This document shows, piece by piece, positions 29,076-41,045 of a DNA stretch of 64,000 bases (its first letter is position 1; the number at the start of each line of letters is the position of its first letter). Under the pieces are notes generated by a model that made no database searches, was not told the DNA's origin, and was given only the letters and a program-made list of their open reading frames with translations. Both the position numbers and the translations under genes were made by a program. Origin of the DNA: Astragalus membranaceus. Taxonomy: Eukaryota; Streptophyta; Magnoliopsida; Fabales; Fabaceae. Where the stretch lies: positions 110,985,806 to 111,049,805 of the forward strand of contig CM076849.1 of NCBI GenBank assembly GCA_039519185.1. The letters are read 5' to 3'.

Positions 29076-30226
29076 CATACCCAAACTTAAACCGTTGCTT
29101 GTCCTCAAGCAATGACACTTAACAAAGCAACAAAAACAAAGACACAAAGACATAATCAAGCTGTACTCTAAATGGGCTTTACTTTCAGAAACTCACTCAG
29201 TCCATACAGTGCCTTTCAAAATTTCCTGAGTTATTAACTGCTCAATGGTGAGTGTGTGACTACTAGACTCAGTTCAGTTCTTAGCAAATTTCAAAATTTC
29301 ACTTAGCTTGGGAAAGAATTGTCTTATTTTGGTTATGCCAAGGATTTTTCAAAAAGAAAGGTAGTCTACTAATTCAAGCACAGATATGGGGGTTTCAAAG
29401 CTCAGTAGAGGGCATTTTTAAACAATTAAGATTCTCTTGTCAATGCACTAGCTCTTATTTAATCGTTACTTTTCTCACAGGTTGGCCACTTATTTCGACT
29501 GAAACCAAAGTGTGTCACCCACAAGTTGGCCTCCCTACTTCATGACCAACCTAACCACAAATTCTTCCTTTCGACTGAAACTACAATGTGTCACCCACAG
29601 AGTAGCCTCCCTACTTGGCGAGAAAAAGCAGTTTATTTTTTTATTTTTTTTTATTTTTATACATAAGCCTCTTGCCTAGTGCATTGACCTACCATTCTTT
29701 TATGCTTAACCTCAATACAGCTGCTCCACCCCCAAACTTAGTTCATATGCTACCTTAAGTTTTTAGTAGAAACTTGGCAAAAACCTAAGTTAACCAAGAC
29801 TAACTTAGCATCAGATCATTTTTAGTTCACTAAGCTCCTACCTAAGCCTAGAATAAAAGTGTGGAAGCAGTTAGCAACTCATTCAATCAATCAAGCACAG
29901 TTTAATTCCTCACATGCACATTATCATCATTAAGCTTGGCCCATCTAGAACACCTTTTTTTTTTAACATACTAGACTAAGACAGCAAAAATAAAACATAA
30001 AGACCCTCCCCCCAACCTAAGACCTTGCAGTGTCCCCACTGCAACATGCATCCACTAAGGGGAGGGAGCAAGACAACAACACAAACAACACAAAACAAGA
30101 CAGACACAACAAAACTACACTGCTGCCAGGTGCTAGAACTGATTCTACAGCACCTAGTAGTTATTCAGAATTCAGCAACATAATTAAAAACAGCAAATTA
30201 ACCAAGAAAACATAAACACAAGAGGT
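29076..30226. other. Athila 3' untranslated region
   Basis: No protein motif. A 46-bp word (TTCGACTGAAAC...GCCTCCCTACT) occurs twice, at about 29496 and 29571. The minus-strand end next to the LTR (TTAAGTTTGGGTATG, 29076-29090) is the probable polypurine tract. A long C-rich/A-rich stretch lies at 30000-30015. Confidence 0.6.
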
Positions 30227-31984
30227 TTAGTTAGGAATAACCCCTGACTTCAGCCTTGAGCTTGCTCGCACAGCTGCTCCTTTCTTTGCTTTACTTTGAA
30301 TGACCTTTGACTTTTTCTTTGGAGGCTCCTTGGTGCTGTCTTCAGGTGCTGCAGCATCAACTTTTTCCCGGACAGTTTCTTGCACTTGTTCTTTTTCACT
30401 TTCATGCACTGGTGGAGGTGGGGGGACCCAATCGTCAGATTCCTCAACAGCAGAAAGGTGCACTTTTTTCACAAACTTCCTTTTTAAGGCAGCAGCAGGT
30501 GCTGCAGAACTAGAAGCTACAGTGTTGCTTTGAAAATTTTCAATTCCTGGAGTTGGGTGATTCAAATCAGGCATTAGTGGTGAGTTATGCTCATTTTGTG
30601 GCTGAGATGGTGTATGGTTTGCTGGTGGGGGTGGTTTGGTTGGTTGACTTGTGGGTGAAGTGGCTTGTGGTGGTGGATTGGTGGATTTTTGGGGAGAAGC
30701 TATGGTATGGGAAGGTGGTGTGGGGGTTTCCGGATTAGTATCAACTTGAGGCTCTTCATTCTCTTTTCCAACACTTTCCTCATTTTGGTCATTAGGATTC
30801 TCTTGGTCAGCTTCTTCATTGGCTAGATTTTCCTCTAAAGAGTCATCAACTAATTTCTCTTTTTTCTATTCACATTCAGGTGCTTTTGTCTCCTCCTCAA
30901 CTTGCTTTTTCTTCCCTTTTCTAACTCTCTTAGCCTTGGATGGCTCAGGCTCTTCATCTAGCTCTTGCTCAGATTCTTCATTAACTAGAGTTTCCTCCAG
31001 AACCCAATCAGGAAATTGAGGAGGATCCTCAACTAATTTCCCTTTTAAGTTTTCAGCACAAACCTTTATCTGCCACTCAAAATGCTCTTTTTAGAACTGC
31101 CAAACAGCCCTTTGTTGATTCATGAATTGTTCCAGACAGCCAGTTGCTGCAACATTGATCTTTTTTTTCTTTAAGACAGTAGGCAAGACGCCTAGAGGGA
31201 ACCCTTTCTCTTCACCAGGCATCAAATTCACTTCAGCTTTTACACACAATTCGGTGATTAGACAAGGATAGAACAGGTATCCCTTTTCTTTAGCTTTGCA
31301 CACCAATATCTCTTTACAAATTAGCTTTCCAATGTCAACCGGCTTACCTGCCAAAATGTGATCAAACAGGACCAATCTTTCTTTGCTAATGGTCTCAGTA
31401 TGAGATGTAGGTAATATTGTGTGTTGCACAAATGGAAACCAGACCTGAGCATCATTAATCAAACAATTCTTTGGCAATTTAAATTCATTTTTAGACCTTT
31501 TTCCCCACTTAGAACCCTCAACAGACACCCTATTCTTAATTAATTCCATTTCTTTTGCACCAGCACTATCTACTGTCCTAGTGAATTCAGAGTTATTGCA
31601 ATCAAGTTCTAGAATGTCATTAATAGCTTTAGAATGAAAATGCACCTTTTTACCTCGAACAATCGAATGCGTGAAAGGATTACCGTCGTTGACGCTTTCC
31701 GGGATGCCGGCATAGAACTCACGCACAATAGGTACATTGTATGAGGTCGGGTGCTGAATAAATTGATCCCAGCCCATAGCAGTGACTGTCTTGACAAAGC
31801 TCTTTGGAGCTCCCCTCAATTTGAATCCCCTTTCAGCCAAGATTGACCTACCCATGTACTTCTTTGACCCAACAGCAATCTGATTACCTGTCATTGTTGT
31901 CCCTTCGGAATTTCCAGAGTCCTTAGGGGGTGGATTCTGAGCAAATCTCCCTGAGGTCTTGTTGGCAGCTGCCTTTTTTCTCAT
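30227..31984 (-). pseudogene. Env-position ORF of Athila: plant transposon protein domain and Pro/Lys-rich tail
   Basis: The ATG at 31982-31984 opens about 585 codons in one phase. The first 297 hold a domain seen in Athila-type and related elements as 'putative plant transposon protein' (ERGFKLRGAP, MGWDQFIQHP, EFYAGIPE, LINDAQVWFPFVQHTILP). The rest is acidic, then Pro-rich, ending in a basic tail (KKKSKVIQSKAKKG). TAA at 31091-31093 and TAG at 30866-30868 break it. No signal peptide or clear membrane helix is visible, so nothing shows an envelope function. Confidence 0.7.
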
Positions 31985-32880
31985 GGCTCTTGCGAATGTG
32001 AGTGCTTATATTGAAGGATGACGGTGCTGATTAAAGAGGGGTTTGATGATTTGGTGAAGTGAGAGGGTTTGGACGGTGGTATGAGAATGGTCAGCGCAAA
32101 GAAAGAGGAAAGAAGAGAGGTGATGGTCGGTGGGAGAGAGGTACGGGAAGGCGATGGACGGTGCGATGATGAGAGTGAGGGGGTGGACGGTGCGAGCTTG
32201 CGATTGGTTCGGACGGTGGTGTTGACCGAAAACGGAAACCGAGATGCGATGGGTTTTGGGTGGTGAAGGGATTCGGTGTTTGGCGTGTGAGGGATTGGTT
32301 GGAGCGGTTTGCTGAGGATGAGGGAATGGAAGGATGGCTTGCTGAAGATGGAGGGATAAGGTAACAGAAAAGAAATGCCTTTTTGGTTAAGATTGGTAGT
32401 GGGCTGAGGATGGAGAGATAAGGATGGGTACGGTTTGGTGAGGGTGATTTGATGGGTCGCAGTAGGTTGGTGATGGCTGTTTCAATTGTGAGAAGGAGAG
32501 TTTCAATATTTTTTTTCCTTTTTTTTCAGGGAGTTGATGTTTTGACTTAATATGACCGTTGCAGCTTTTAGTTGAGTGAGAGAGAAGTTTTCTGACAACC
32601 TGGCAGGATGCAGAGGAACAGAAGCGCGACCTCAGCCTTAATTCACAACTTGGAATATTTTAAAAAAAATCTGCTCACTTAAACCATCAGGAAGTTGCGT
32701 TGCCACAGCCCAAACTAAATCACAACCCACCAAGCATCAGCAATAGACCTGTACAATTAAAAACAAAAAGAAAACAAAAAAAAACAAAAACAACAAAAAA
32801 AACTAAAATTAAATTAAGAACAATGGGCTGCCTCCCAGTAGCGCTTGGTTTAAGAGTCCTCAGCCCGACTAAACTCTGTA
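31985..32880. other. Athila spacer between integrase and env-position ORF
   Basis: Non-coding. Just after the integrase stop the minus strand reads AGCGCTACTGGGAGGCAGCC (32824-32843), a conserved Athila word found after integrase. The rest is G-rich/T-rich on the plus strand. No promoter stands out. Confidence 0.6.
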
Positions 32881-35853
32881 TTAGAGATCTTGCAACTCGG
32901 TGGTGACTTTGTTCCTCACCACAGGCTCTCCATAGTATTGCTTCACTCTTTGACCATTAACTTTAAATGTGGAACTGGTGGCTTCATCAAACAAATCCAC
33001 CGCACCGTGAGGGTATACTTTCACCAACTTAAAAGGTCCCGACCACCTTGATTTGAGCTTCCCAGGGAACAATTTGAGTCTTGAATTGAACAATAGCACT
33101 TGTCCCCCTTCTATTAGCTCTCTTCTTTGAATCTTCTTATCATGCCAAGCCTTAGTCTTTTCCTTATACAACTCTGCACTTTCATAGGCGAAGTGCCTCA
33201 TCTCTTCCAACTCATTCAATTGAAGCAACCGAGCTGCACCTGCTTTCTCATAATCGAAATTGAGCTTTTTAATTGCCCAAAATGATTTATGTTGCAAATC
33301 CAGGGGTAGATGACAAGCCTTGCCATAAACAGTTCTATATGGAGACATTCCCAAAGGTGTCTTGAATGCAGTTCTGTAGGCCCACAAAGCATCATCAAGA
33401 TGATGAGCTCAATCCTTCCTTGTGGGTCCTACCATCTTCTCAAGCACCCTTTTGATTTCTCTGTTGGATAATTCTGCTTGACCACTTGTTTGAGGGTGGT
33501 AAGCAGTTGCAATCTTGTGCTTGACTCCATACTTAGCCAATAGGTTCTCAATTAACTTGTTGCAGAAATGAGAACCTTCATCACTGATAATGGCTCTAGG
33601 AGTTCCGAACCTTGTGAAGATGTTTCTTTGCAAGAATTTGCTGACAGATTTAGCATCATTGTTGGGTAAAGCAACTGCCTCAACCCATTTGGACACATAA
33701 TCCACACCCACGAGTGTGTACAAATTGCCAAAAGAAGGGGGAAAAGGTCCCATGAAATCCATTCCCCAAACATCAAAGAGTTCCACCTCTAAAATGTTGG
33801 TTAGTGGCATTTCATGCTTGTTTGAGATATTCCCTGTCCTTTGACAATTGTCACACCTCTTCACAAACTCATGAGCATCCTTAAACAAGGTAGGCCAGTA
33901 ATAACCAGATTGCAGCACCTTAGCTGCAGTTCTCATTCCTCCAAAATGGCCCCCATACGGTGCAGCATGACAGTGTTGCAGCACCTGCTGTGCCTCTTCT
34001 TCGGCCAAACACCTTCTAAGTAGCTGGTCCGGACACTTTTTGTACAAAAATGGCTCATCCCATAAATATTGTTTCACAAGGTGGAAGAATCTTTTTTTCT
34101 GCTGAGAGGACAGATCACATGGCACTACCTTGCTGACCAAAAAATTTGCAATGTCAGCATACCAAGGTGCTGCAGCATCAATATCAGCATATGTCACAGC
34201 TAACAATTGTTCATCCGGGAAACTTTCCCTGATTTCTCCACTATGATTACCTGCACTATCACCTTCCAATCTAGACAAATGGTCAGCCACTTGGTTCTCC
34301 ACCCCCTTTTTATCACGAATCTCAAGATCAAATTCTTGGAGGAGGAGAACCCATCTTATTAGCCTAGGTTTTGCATCTTTCTTTGCAATCAAATACTTAA
34401 TGGCAGAATGATCAGTGAAAACAATAACCTTTGTGCCAACTAAGTATGATCTAAATTTGTCAAATGCAAAAACCACAGCTAATAATTCTTTTTCAGTAGT
34501 AGTATAGTTTAGTTGAGCATCAACAAGTGTTTTGCTAGCATAATAAATAGAATGAAAGATTTTGCCATACCTTTGGCCAAGGACGGCTCCTATGGCAAAG
34601 TCACTAGCATCACACATGAGCTTAAATGGCTTACTCCAATCTGGTGCCACAATTACTGGTGCAGTTACCAGTGCCTTCTTCAACCTTTGAAATGCTTCTT
34701 TACAAGGTTCATCAAAGAAAAAAGGAGTGTCATGTTGTAGCAATTGACACTAGGGCTTTGAAATCTTAGAGAAGTCCTTGATGAACCTTCTGTAGAAGCC
34801 TGCATGACCCAAAAAACTTCTAACACCCTTTATACTGGTTGGAGGAGGTAGTTTCTCAATCACCTCAACTTTGGCTTTATCAACCTCAATACCCTTTTTA
34901 GAGATTCTGTGACCCAACACAATTCCTTCTTGAACCATGAAATGACATTTTTCCCAATTCAACACTAAATTAGTTTCTTCACATCTGTCCAAAATCTCCT
35001 CCAAGTTCATTAAACAATGTTGAAATGTTTCCCCAAACACTGAAAAATCATCCATAAAGACTTCCATGGATCTCTCAATGAATTCAGAAAATATAGACAT
35101 CATGCATCTTTGAAAGGTTGCTGGAGCATTACATAGCCCAAATGGCATCCTTCTAAATGCAAAGGTACCATAAGGGCATGTAAAGGTGGTCTTTTGTTGG
35201 TCCTCCGGAACAATTGCAATTTGGTTGTAGCCTGAATAGCCATCCAAAAAGCATTAAAATTCCTTGCCAGCCAACCTATCAAGCATCTGGTCTATGAATG
35301 GTAAGGGAAAATGATCCTTCTTAGTAGCCTTGTTGAGCTTTCTATAGTCCATGCAAATTCTCCAACCAGTCACACTTCTTGTGGGAATCAATTCATTGTT
35401 ATTATTAGCAACCACTGTCACTCCACCTTTCTTTGGAACACATTGCACAGGGCTCACCCATGCACTATCAGAGATGGGGTAGACAATACCAGCATCTAAC
35501 CACTTGATGATCTCCTTTTTCACAACCTCCTTCATGATAGGATTTAGCCTCCTTTGTCCTTCAATACTATTCTTTGCATTTTCCTCCAGAATGATTCTAT
35601 GCATACAAATAGTGGGGCTAATCCCTTTGATGTCTGACATTTGCCACCCAATGGCCTTCTTATGCCTCTTTAGGGTAGTCATAAGATCATGCTCTTGACT
35701 TTTGGATAAATCAGAAGCGATGATCACTGGAAGGGTATTATTTTCCCCTAAATAGGCATATTTCAAGTGAGAGGGAAGCTCCTTAAGTTCATGTGAAGGA
35801 GGACTCTCAATGGAAGGAACATTCCTCTTGAGATTTGAATCATTCAGCTCCAA
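32881..35853 (-). pseudogene. pol: Athila RT, RNase H and integrase with three stop codons
   Basis: One phase runs through the whole segment. The RT has GWRICMDYRKLNKATKKDHF, LDGYSGYNQI and catalytic FMDD (35043-35060). The RNase H has LMCDASDFAIGAVLGQR and FTDHSAIKYL. The integrase has a zinc domain (HCHAAPYGGHFG to CDNCQRTG) and DDE residues in WGMDFMGPFP, IISDEGSHFCN and HPQTSGQAELSNREIK. Stops: TAA 35254-35256 (between KEF and CFLDGYSG), TAG 34750-34752, TGA 33409-33411 (a Trp position in relatives). No chromodomain, as expected for Athila. The segment is out of phase with the protease upstream. Confidence 0.9.
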
Positions 35854-37165
35854 AGGTTCATACCTTCTTCCACAAGCTCTTCTTTTTCAACATTGGCTAG
35901 AGCTTTGACCAAATGGTCACCTTGCTTGTGGAAGTGTTTCTGAACCAATGAGTCAAGAGATACAACAAAAGAGAACTCTTCAGTTCCTTCATCAGGATAC
36001 TTTAGAGCATTCATCACATGAAACTTGATCTCTTGATCATTAACTCTCATAGTAAGCTCTCCTTTCTGAACATCAATCAAAGTCTTCCCAGTGGCTAAGA
36101 ATGGTCTCCCCAGAATGATAGGAACCTCTTTGTCTGCATCAAAATCAAGAATTACAAAGTCAGCAGGAAACACAAACTTGTCTACCTTTATAAGAACGTC
36201 TTCAATGATCCCCTCAGGATAGGCAATGGACCTATTTGCAAGCTGAAGAGTGACAGTAGTAGATCTAGCAACTCCTATACCCAGTTGAGTGAAAATAGAT
36301 TTGGGCATCAAATTGATGCTTGCACCAAAATCACATAGAGCTCTACCGGTATACGATTGCCCAATAGAACAAGGAATAGTGAAACTGCCTGGATCCTTCA
36401 ACTTGCTTGGTAGTTTGCTTTGCATAATCAAACTACACTCCTCTGTCATAGCCACTGTTTCAAATTCTCCTAACCTCCTCCTTTTGGTGAGCACATCTTT
36501 CATAAACTTTGCATAATTAGGCATTTGTTGAAGTGCCTCAACCAAGGGAACATTGATGTGAAGTTGTTTTAGCACCTCTAAAAATTTACCAAACTGCTTG
36601 TCTTGATGAGCTTTCTTGAGCCTTTGAGGAAAGGGTGGAGGTGGCATATCTTGAACAATCTCAGGTGATGGTACTGGTGCAGTAACAGATGCTGTAGCAT
36701 CAGATGTGACAGTCTTAGGTGCTGCAGCATCTGATGTGATAGCATCTATTTTATTCTTTTTTTCTTTTCTTTTAGTGCCATCACTTGTATCAGTTGGTGG
36801 CCCATCCAAATTCTTCCCACTCCTCAAAGATATAGCCTTGCAAGTCTCTTTTCCTTTTGAAGATGAAGGTTCAGTAGTGGATGGCAATGACCCACTAGGT
36901 CTTTGGGAAAGAGCTGTAGCTATTTGACCAATTTGATTCTCCAAGTTCTTGATAGCAGCCCCTTGAGTTTGATACTGAGTTTTGGTTTCATTCATAAAAG
37001 CTTTCAGCATTGCTTCCATAGAATTATCAACTGCAGGTGCCGCTTGCTTGGGTTGAGCCTGGAATCCTGGTGGAGTTGCTGGTGCTGGAGTAGGTGCTGC
37101 AGCAGCAGTTGCTGTAGCATTATTGCTCCATTTGAAATTTGGATGATTTTTCCACCCAGGATTGT
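35844..37165 (-). pseudogene. Athila gag C-terminus and aspartic protease
   Basis: The phase reads a helical segment (MLKAFMNETKTQYQ, NLENQIGQIATAL), a Ser/Pro/Ala-rich linker with several DATA/DAAAP words, and the protease with the site ALCDFGASINLMP (near 36330) and the flap-side IILGRPFLATG. The catalytic Asp is present (DFGAS). A one-base shift near 37165 separates it from the gag start, and another near 35850 from RT. Relatives have a single gag-pol frame. Confidence 0.85.
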
Positions 37166-38377
37166 AGTATTGGAGTATGGATTGTTGTTCCTGTTGTACC
37201 CCACATAGTTGACAGAAATAAGGTTGGCCGGGTATTCTTCATACAAATGACCTCCTCCACAATATACACAACTAGCTGTCCCGGGAGGGGCTTGCTCAAT
37301 GGCTGATGCTGTAGCTTCTGGTGTAGAAGAAGGTGCTGCAGCACTAGCTGTGCTGATATTCTTGATCATGTTGGTGAGGGATGCCACTTGAGCAGATAGA
37401 GCTGTAACTTCACTTACTTCATGCAATCTAACTACCTTCTTTTGAGCACTGACCCTAGCTGTGGGCCATTGGTAGCTATTTGCAGCAATAGTCTCTATTA
37501 GATTGTAGGCATCATTGTAATAACCGTTGAGCAACACTCCTCCAGATGAGGCATCAAGCATGAGTCTAGTTTGAGGTTCTAGCCCATTGTAGAAAGTTTC
37601 CATTTGAACAATAACAGGTAATCCATGGTGAGGGCATTTTCTAAGCAACTCTTTAAATCTTTCCCATGCTTCAAACAAAGATTCAAACTCAGTTTGTCTA
37701 AAAGATGTAATTTCAGTCCTCATTCTGGCATTTTTGATTGGTGGAAAGTATTTTGTCATAAACTTTTCTGCCATTTCAGTCCATGTAGTGATAGAGTTAG
37801 GTTCTAAGGAATTTAACCAAACCTTAGCTCTATCCTTCAAGGAATAAGGGAAAAGCTTAAGTTTAAAAGCATCATCAGAAACACCAGGGAGTATGAAATT
37901 ACTACAAACCTCTACAAATTGTTTTAAGTGCAAGTGTGGGTCCTCAGTAGGTCCTCCACCAAATTGCCCAATAGTTTGAAGCATTTGAAACATCATAGGC
38001 TTAAATTCAAAATGAGTAGTGGCAAGTTCAGGCCTTACTATGCTAGTTTGCATAGTTTGAGGGTCAAAAACTGCATAATCCCTCATAGGCCTGTCCCTGT
38101 CATTAGCCATGCCTATGACTGTTTGGTTAATGAGTTGTTGCCTATGAAATGGCTCACCAGGGTTACCTTGTTCAGTTTCTGTATACTCAGATCTAGACCA
38201 ATCAGTACGTGGTCCCTGACCATGTAAATATCCATGTTGAGAACCCTGTTGAGAAGCCATGGCAGCAGCTCTGCCCAATTCAATGAACCCTTGAGTATGT
38301 TGAATCCTGTGCAACCTTCTAAACAACCTTTCTATTTCAGGATGCAAATCAAACTCCGGTGAAGAGCGCCTGTGCAT
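37160..38377 (-). pseudogene. gag: Athila gag, N-terminal and core part
   Basis: The start is ATG 38375-38377, about 120 bp after the primer site. The core gag domain contains FKLKLFPYSLKDRAKVWLNS, FMTKYFPP and FYNGLEPQTRLMLDAS. A knuckle follows as CVYCGGGHLYEEYPAN; the position expected to be the last Cys is Tyr, so the zinc site is damaged. The true phase leaves this frame at about 37165. Confidence 0.88.
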
Positions 38378-38499
38378 ATGCTATAGCACCAGGATGCAGT
38401 AGCAACAGATTGCTGTAGCACAAAAACAGAACACCCAAGTAAAATACAAAAAAAATCACTAACTTACTAACTAATTAAACAATCAATTAAACATAACAA

Positions 38500-38517
38500 T
38501 CCCCGGCAACGGCGCCA
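38500..38517 (-). promoter_or_regulatory. Athila primer binding site
   Basis: On the minus strand TGGCGCCGTTGCCGGGGA begins six bases after the 5' LTR end. This matches the tRNA-Asp type site used by Athila elements. Confidence 0.85.
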
Positions 38518-38523
38518 AAAACT

Positions 38524-39942
38524 TGTTGTGAAAATTAATGTGCAAGTATACACAGTCCAACAAGTAGTAAAATGATAAGTAAAGTTCGTTCCCACGAGGA
38601 TTGACGTTTAATAAATGCTTAATTTGGTTAACTAATTAGTGATGAAAAATAAAACAAAATAAGTTGTTGTAACCGTGAGTATTATCAACTGTAAATAAGT
38701 AAAGATTGGTGGAAATTCAGATTTGGAAACGGGTTGGAATGCCTTTCATTAAGTAACTTCGAAATAATGGTTTAATGTTAATTTTGATGCTGTAGCATCT
38801 GGGTGCTGTAGCAACAGTACGTGCCTTTCAGTCACTATTCACAAGGGGTTCATTAAAAGCACTTATGTCTAAGCTCTAATTAATTTCACCCTTGGCTATT
38901 TAAACATCCACATTTCACCCTATGAATTTTGTTCTCCTATGTCTAGGTGCAAACAAGAATTAATAAAGTATCCTTTACTAATTACTATTCATATTAATCC
39001 TTGAAGTAAGTTTACAAACTCTTTCAATATTCATAAACAAGTATTTATTTTAGTTGGCCATTCCTAAAACAAAAGTGGAAATATTAACACACAAGGATTA
39101 AAGATACTAAGCATTAATCTTAACATTACAACCATTAAAAATCCATTACATAAATAATAGCATTCCAACCACACAAGGGTTTAGCTCATAGTGAGCAATA
39201 AACACAAAAAGAAAAGCATGGATGCTAGATCTAGTTCCATACTACTGAAATTTCAAAAGAGATGAAGAGGAGAAGAGGGTTATACTGTCTAAGCTTTGAA
39301 TATCGCAGCCCAAGAAGGAAAACCAGCTCCAAATTCGCACTACACTCCAAGAATGATAGTTTCAGCAATGTTGTAGCTCTGTTTCCAGCACTGTTATGCA
39401 GAATTCCCTTTTTGTGTATAAACCTTGGTAAAAATGAAAATGGCAGCAAGGGAAAGTGATGTCTCACTGTTCTCTGTCCAGCACGCCTCTCTAGGAAAGA
39501 GGAACAGTCCCCTTTTCATATGGATAGGGTTGTGGGATCCAAGAAAACCCTAAAAGGCCAATTCTTTGTCTTTTTGTTTGGGCCCAATAACATGAGTCAT
39601 AAATAAAAAGGACTGCACAATAAAATAAAAACAGCTGGACCCCATAAACTGATGCGCACTGTTCACGCACAGCTGTCAGGCGCAAAGTCCCTTTTCAAAG
39701 CTTTCTCTTTCATCTAGTGTAGGCTTCTGACTAAATGCTATAGCACCTGCACACAGCACCACACTACAACACACATTAAACCACAAGAAAGAGCACCAAA
39801 GTGCCCATTAATTTTTGACCAGAATTTTTTCCAACTAACCTCAACTCAATACTTCCAATTAATTAATTAAACTAATTACTTTTAAACAAACAATAATTTA
39901 AGCTAATAAAGTATAAATAACTCTTTTAATTAAGAGTTATCA
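38524..39942 (-). repeat. 5' LTR of the Athila element (1419 bp)
   Basis: The full-length copy; its minus-strand start TGATAACTCTTAATT is the Athila type. It carries TGCTGTAGCA at 38789-38798 and 38804-38813 and TGCTATAGCA at 39736-39745. Short open frames inside it are repeated in the other LTR and are not genes. Confidence 0.92.
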
Positions 39943-39947
39943 TGAAC

Positions 39948-40120
39948 CATATTGCAGAAAAGTTATAGGAGAAGAGGGAGGAATGATGAAAGGCATTACA
40001 ATGGTAGTAGCAGCTGGAACTCTTGGTGTGCAACGGGTTCTAGAACAAAGACAACATGGTCAATTCACTTGCTGCTTTTATGAGATCGAAAACATGAATA
40101 CAGATTTGAAGTTAGCTTGA
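39948..40120 (+). pseudogene. Unidentified terminal exon, right half
   Basis: This continues the frame of 27613-27724 after the Athila insertion: PYCRKVIGEEGGMMKGITMV, then LGVQRVLEQRQHG, ending NTDLKLA and TGA at 40118-40120. The continuous phase across the insertion supports both the exon and the target-site call. Family not recognised. Confidence 0.6.
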
Positions 40121-41033
40121 CAGTTTTTGTGTATTTTTTTCAAGATGTTTTCCTTTTGTTTGTTTCTGAAATGATTTGGGAGAGTTGTTGAAATTTGAAA
40201 CAACTTCCTTTTGAATAAAACTTTTGAAAACGTGCAATTTACACCACAAAAAGTATTCTTAGTTGACTTGACTTTCATTTTAAATGCCAACAAACTTCAA
40301 TTTTGAGTGTTATTGTTTCCCTCTCTATATCTCAGTATGTGTTATCTTTCATAGATCTGCTGAATTATGTGTGTTTCTGAATTATTGCTATGGTGGAAAA
40401 GAATGTCACTCTATGTTGGATTTTGTGGATTAAGAGTTTTTTTTTTGACGATAGTGGATTAAGAGTTATCCATAATAATTATATGAACTTTTTCTTTAAT
40501 GATTTATTATAACCATTCAAAATTCATGTGCAGGTGAACAATGTAAGAAAAACTAAAGTTTATTAGATTCAGGGGAGAGATTATCTACTTCATATTGGCC
40601 ACCAATAACTAAAGGATTTATTGTTTCAAACTGCACCAATTTTCTTCCAAATTTGCAAGCAAGCTGCTTTGGCTAAATTCCTTCATATGGTGAGTTGGAT
40701 TGGTATCTTCTCATATAGCAGTGAAAAACTAAATACTATTCAAAGCTTTTCAACTGAATGACAGTTATGCAATGTTGTTATGAACAAGAGCTTCACCTCT
40801 CATATTTAAGTGGAAGTATGCCCTGTACATACAATTCCACTTCATGTATTGCCACACACCTCTATTTGCTATTCTTAATAATCTGAACAATTTCATGCAG
40901 GTATGGGAAGGTCAAACTTAACCATGCAGTGAAATATGGTTGTGATTCTAATTTGTTTGTTCAAAAGGCTTTCATACATCTGTTTTGATAAGTTTAATTT
41001 AACGATTCAAGTTGTTGTGTTTTACCATTTACT
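40121..41033. other. AT-rich Helitron interior with a tiny LINE-like insert
   Basis: No coding motif is recognised. A 15-bp insert at 40439-40453 is listed separately. Acceptor-like TGCAG sites (40533, 40900) suggest captured intron DNA. Confidence 0.35.
40439..40453 (-). mobile_element. Ultra-short LINE insertion (15 bp) with 14-bp target duplication
   Basis: GTGGATTAAGAGTT occurs at 40425-40438 and 40454-40467 and flanks TTTTTTTTGACGATA. On the minus strand the insert reads TATCGTC plus eight A, the typical 3' end of plant L1 LINEs. It looks like an extremely 5'-truncated integration. Confidence 0.6.
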
Positions 41034-41045
41034 AAATGTCATTCA

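Larger units (their letters stand above)
27725..39942 (-). mobile_element. Complete Athila-lineage Ty3/gypsy element (12.2 kb)
   Basis: LTRs at 27725-29075 and 38524-39942, with TGAAC duplicated outside (27720-27724 and 39943-39947). The LTR starts TGATAACTCTTAATT on the minus strand, and the primer site GGCGCCGTTGCCGGGG is the classical Athila type. Order on the minus strand: gag, protease, RT-RNase H, integrase, env-position ORF, long untranslated 3' region. Pol has one frameshift and three stops, and the env-position ORF has two stops. The two LTRs are close in sequence but one has lost 68 bp. Confidence 0.93.

Noticed and set aside
30227..31984. Athila env-position ORF as a viral envelope gene
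   Set aside because: No signal peptide, cleavage site or clear membrane anchor. The recognisable part matches a plant transposon protein domain.
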